Assembly (NCBI RefSeq): GCF_022024015.1
Contig: NZ_CP091786.1
Span: 1,550,001-1,614,000 of the forward strand
Reading direction: 5' to 3'
DNA: 64,000 nucleotides
Source: Prevotella sp. E9-3
GTDB lineage: Bacteria; Bacteroidota; Bacteroidia; Bacteroidales; Bacteroidaceae
The notes under the pieces were generated by a model. It was not told the origin of the DNA. It made no database searches and saw only the letters and a list, made by a program, of their open reading frames with translations. Below are positions 63,222 through 64,000 of the stretch, piece by piece; position 1 is the stretch's first letter, and every line of letters begins with the position of its first letter. A program made the translations under genes and the position numbers.

Positions 63222-64000
63222 ATGTATATACACGAAAGAGAAAATTGGACGGACTTCCGTTGGGACACGTCCCAAGTGTCACTCCTTCAGGAGATAGTAT
63301 TCCGTAAGCAGGGCTTGCTTTATGGCAGGTTGAGTTCACTGGGATTTGACAGCAAACTCCGTGCGATGGCAGAAAACCTGACCTATGACGTGGTGTATTC
63401 TTCGGAGATTGAAGGTATACGTCTGAACGTGGACCAGGTTCGTTCTTCCATTGCCCGGAAACTTGGGATTGAGAACGTGAAATACACGGCGCCATCGCAT
63501 TACGTCGATTCTGTTGTTGGCGTAATGCTTGAAGCGGTACAACACTATGACATGACTCTCAGCAAAGAGAAACTGTGTGCGTGGCAAGCTGCATTTTTTC
63601 CTTCAGGCTATAGTGAAGGTAGCCAGATAGAAATAGGTCAGTACCGCACAAACGAGGAGCATATTGTTAGCGGAATGTTTGGGCGCGAGAAAATCCACTA
63701 TATTGCTCCTTCTCCAGACCGTGTTGAAGAGGAGATGGTAAAGTTCCTTACATGGTTTGATGGTGAGGAGCCGGTGAATAGTGTCATCCGATCTGCCATT
63801 GCCCATTTCTGGTTTGTGAGCATTCATCCCTTCGAGGATGGCAATGGCCGGTTGGCCCGCATCCTTTCCGACATGCTGCTGGCTCGTGGAGAAAAGAGTG
63901 AATTCCGTTTCTATAATGTCTCTTCACAGATTAACAAGGACAAGAATCACTACTATGATATTCTGGAGCGGATGCAGCATGGCGATGGTGATATAACGGA
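63222..64000 (+). CDS. Fic family protein with DUF4172-like N-terminus, cut by window edge
   Basis: The frame opens at the ATG at 63222 and is open to the window end (259 codons seen). The Fic motif HPFEDGNGR lies at residues 202-210, with the catalytic His202. Residues 60-65 read SSEIEG, which fits the (S/T)xxxEG inhibitory motif whose Glu blocks ATP in class II Fic proteins. The N-terminus (about 1-100; WTDFRWDTSQVS) resembles DUF4172. Fic enzymes usually AMPylate target proteins; the target here is unknown. The C-terminus lies outside the window. It has a good promoter and a dyad at its start site. Confidence 0.85.
   Translation, partial: MYIHERENWTDFRWDTSQVSLLQEIVFRKQGLLYGRLSSLGFDSKLRAMAENLTYDVVYSSEIEGIRLNVDQVRSSIARKLGIENVKYTAPSHYVDSVVGVMLEAVQHYDMTLSKEKLCAWQAAFFPSGYSEGSQIEIGQYRTNEEHIVSGMFGREKIHYIAPSPDRVEEEMVKFLTWFDGEEPVNSVIRSAIAHFWFVSIHPFEDGNGRLARILSDMLLARGEKSEFRFYNVSSQINKDKNHYYDILERMQHGDGDIT

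Overview
The window looks like a chromosomal segment of a Bacteroidales bacterium, most likely a Prevotella-type organism (inference from content, not from a database match). The main signs are many promoters of the Bacteroidetes form (TTG about 20 bases upstream of TAnnTTTG), very few Shine-Dalgarno sequences, protein families typical of the phylum (DUF4296, DUF3256, DUF5686, DUF4301, DUF4835/PorD, DUF3127, an HTCS-like regulator) and a large IleRS with a PGIHH signature. There is no rRNA, CRISPR array, insertion sequence or prophage. One tRNA gene, tRNA-Lys(CTT), is present. The segment is mostly core housekeeping DNA.

Region by region: 1-8.6 kb is one minus-strand operon, kdsA-kdsD-HTCS-like regulator-cls-ruvC-ABC ATPase (last gene cut by the window edge). 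It joins Kdo and cardiolipin synthesis with a transmembrane regulator whose kinase parts are missing. 8.8-9.9 kb holds a small outer-membrane barrel gene, its terminator and an unusual 22-bp periodic array ahead of ileS. 9.9-18.5 kb is ileS, a DksA-like gene, lspA, a DUF4296 lipoprotein, a nucleoside permease, a bifunctional-nuclease protein, rsmE and DUF3256. 18.5-22.3 kb holds an acyltransferase and the nitroreductase-DUF2520-kdsC-maf operon, followed by a candidate small RNA. 22.3-31.7 kb holds a TRIC channel, rarA, an acidic protein, rpmA/rplU with a structured leader, a TPR protein, a secreted C69 peptidase, tRNA-Lys, DoxX, a PH-like membrane protein and pgk.

31.7-40.1 kb holds AddA/AddB-like recombination nucleases and DUF5686. 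40.2-51.6 kb holds aspS, small winged-helix proteins, a second 22-bp array, an SSB-like DUF3127 protein, dnaN, a DnaQ-like exonuclease, an M6 metalloprotease, a CoaBC-PorD fused frame, recN and MgtC. 51.9-57.0 kb is a leucine operon (leuA-leuC-leuD-second isopropylmalate-synthase-like gene) without leuB. 57.1-64 kb holds DUF4301, rlmD, ppdK and the start of a Fic protein.

Points that stand out: (1) an in-frame CoaBC-PorD joint with a signal peptide in the middle; (2) a hybrid two-component-type regulator lacking the kinase ATPase domain, the phospho-histidine and the phospho-aspartate; (3) two intergenic arrays with different sequences but the same 22-bp period; (4) a promoter-terminator pair bounding a roughly 90-nt candidate sRNA; (5) a foldable rplU leader; (6) a repeated TCGC(AA/TT)GCGA palindrome at promoters; and (7) three near-leaderless genes. 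All coordinates and motif readings were made by eye, and no similarity search or folding program was run.
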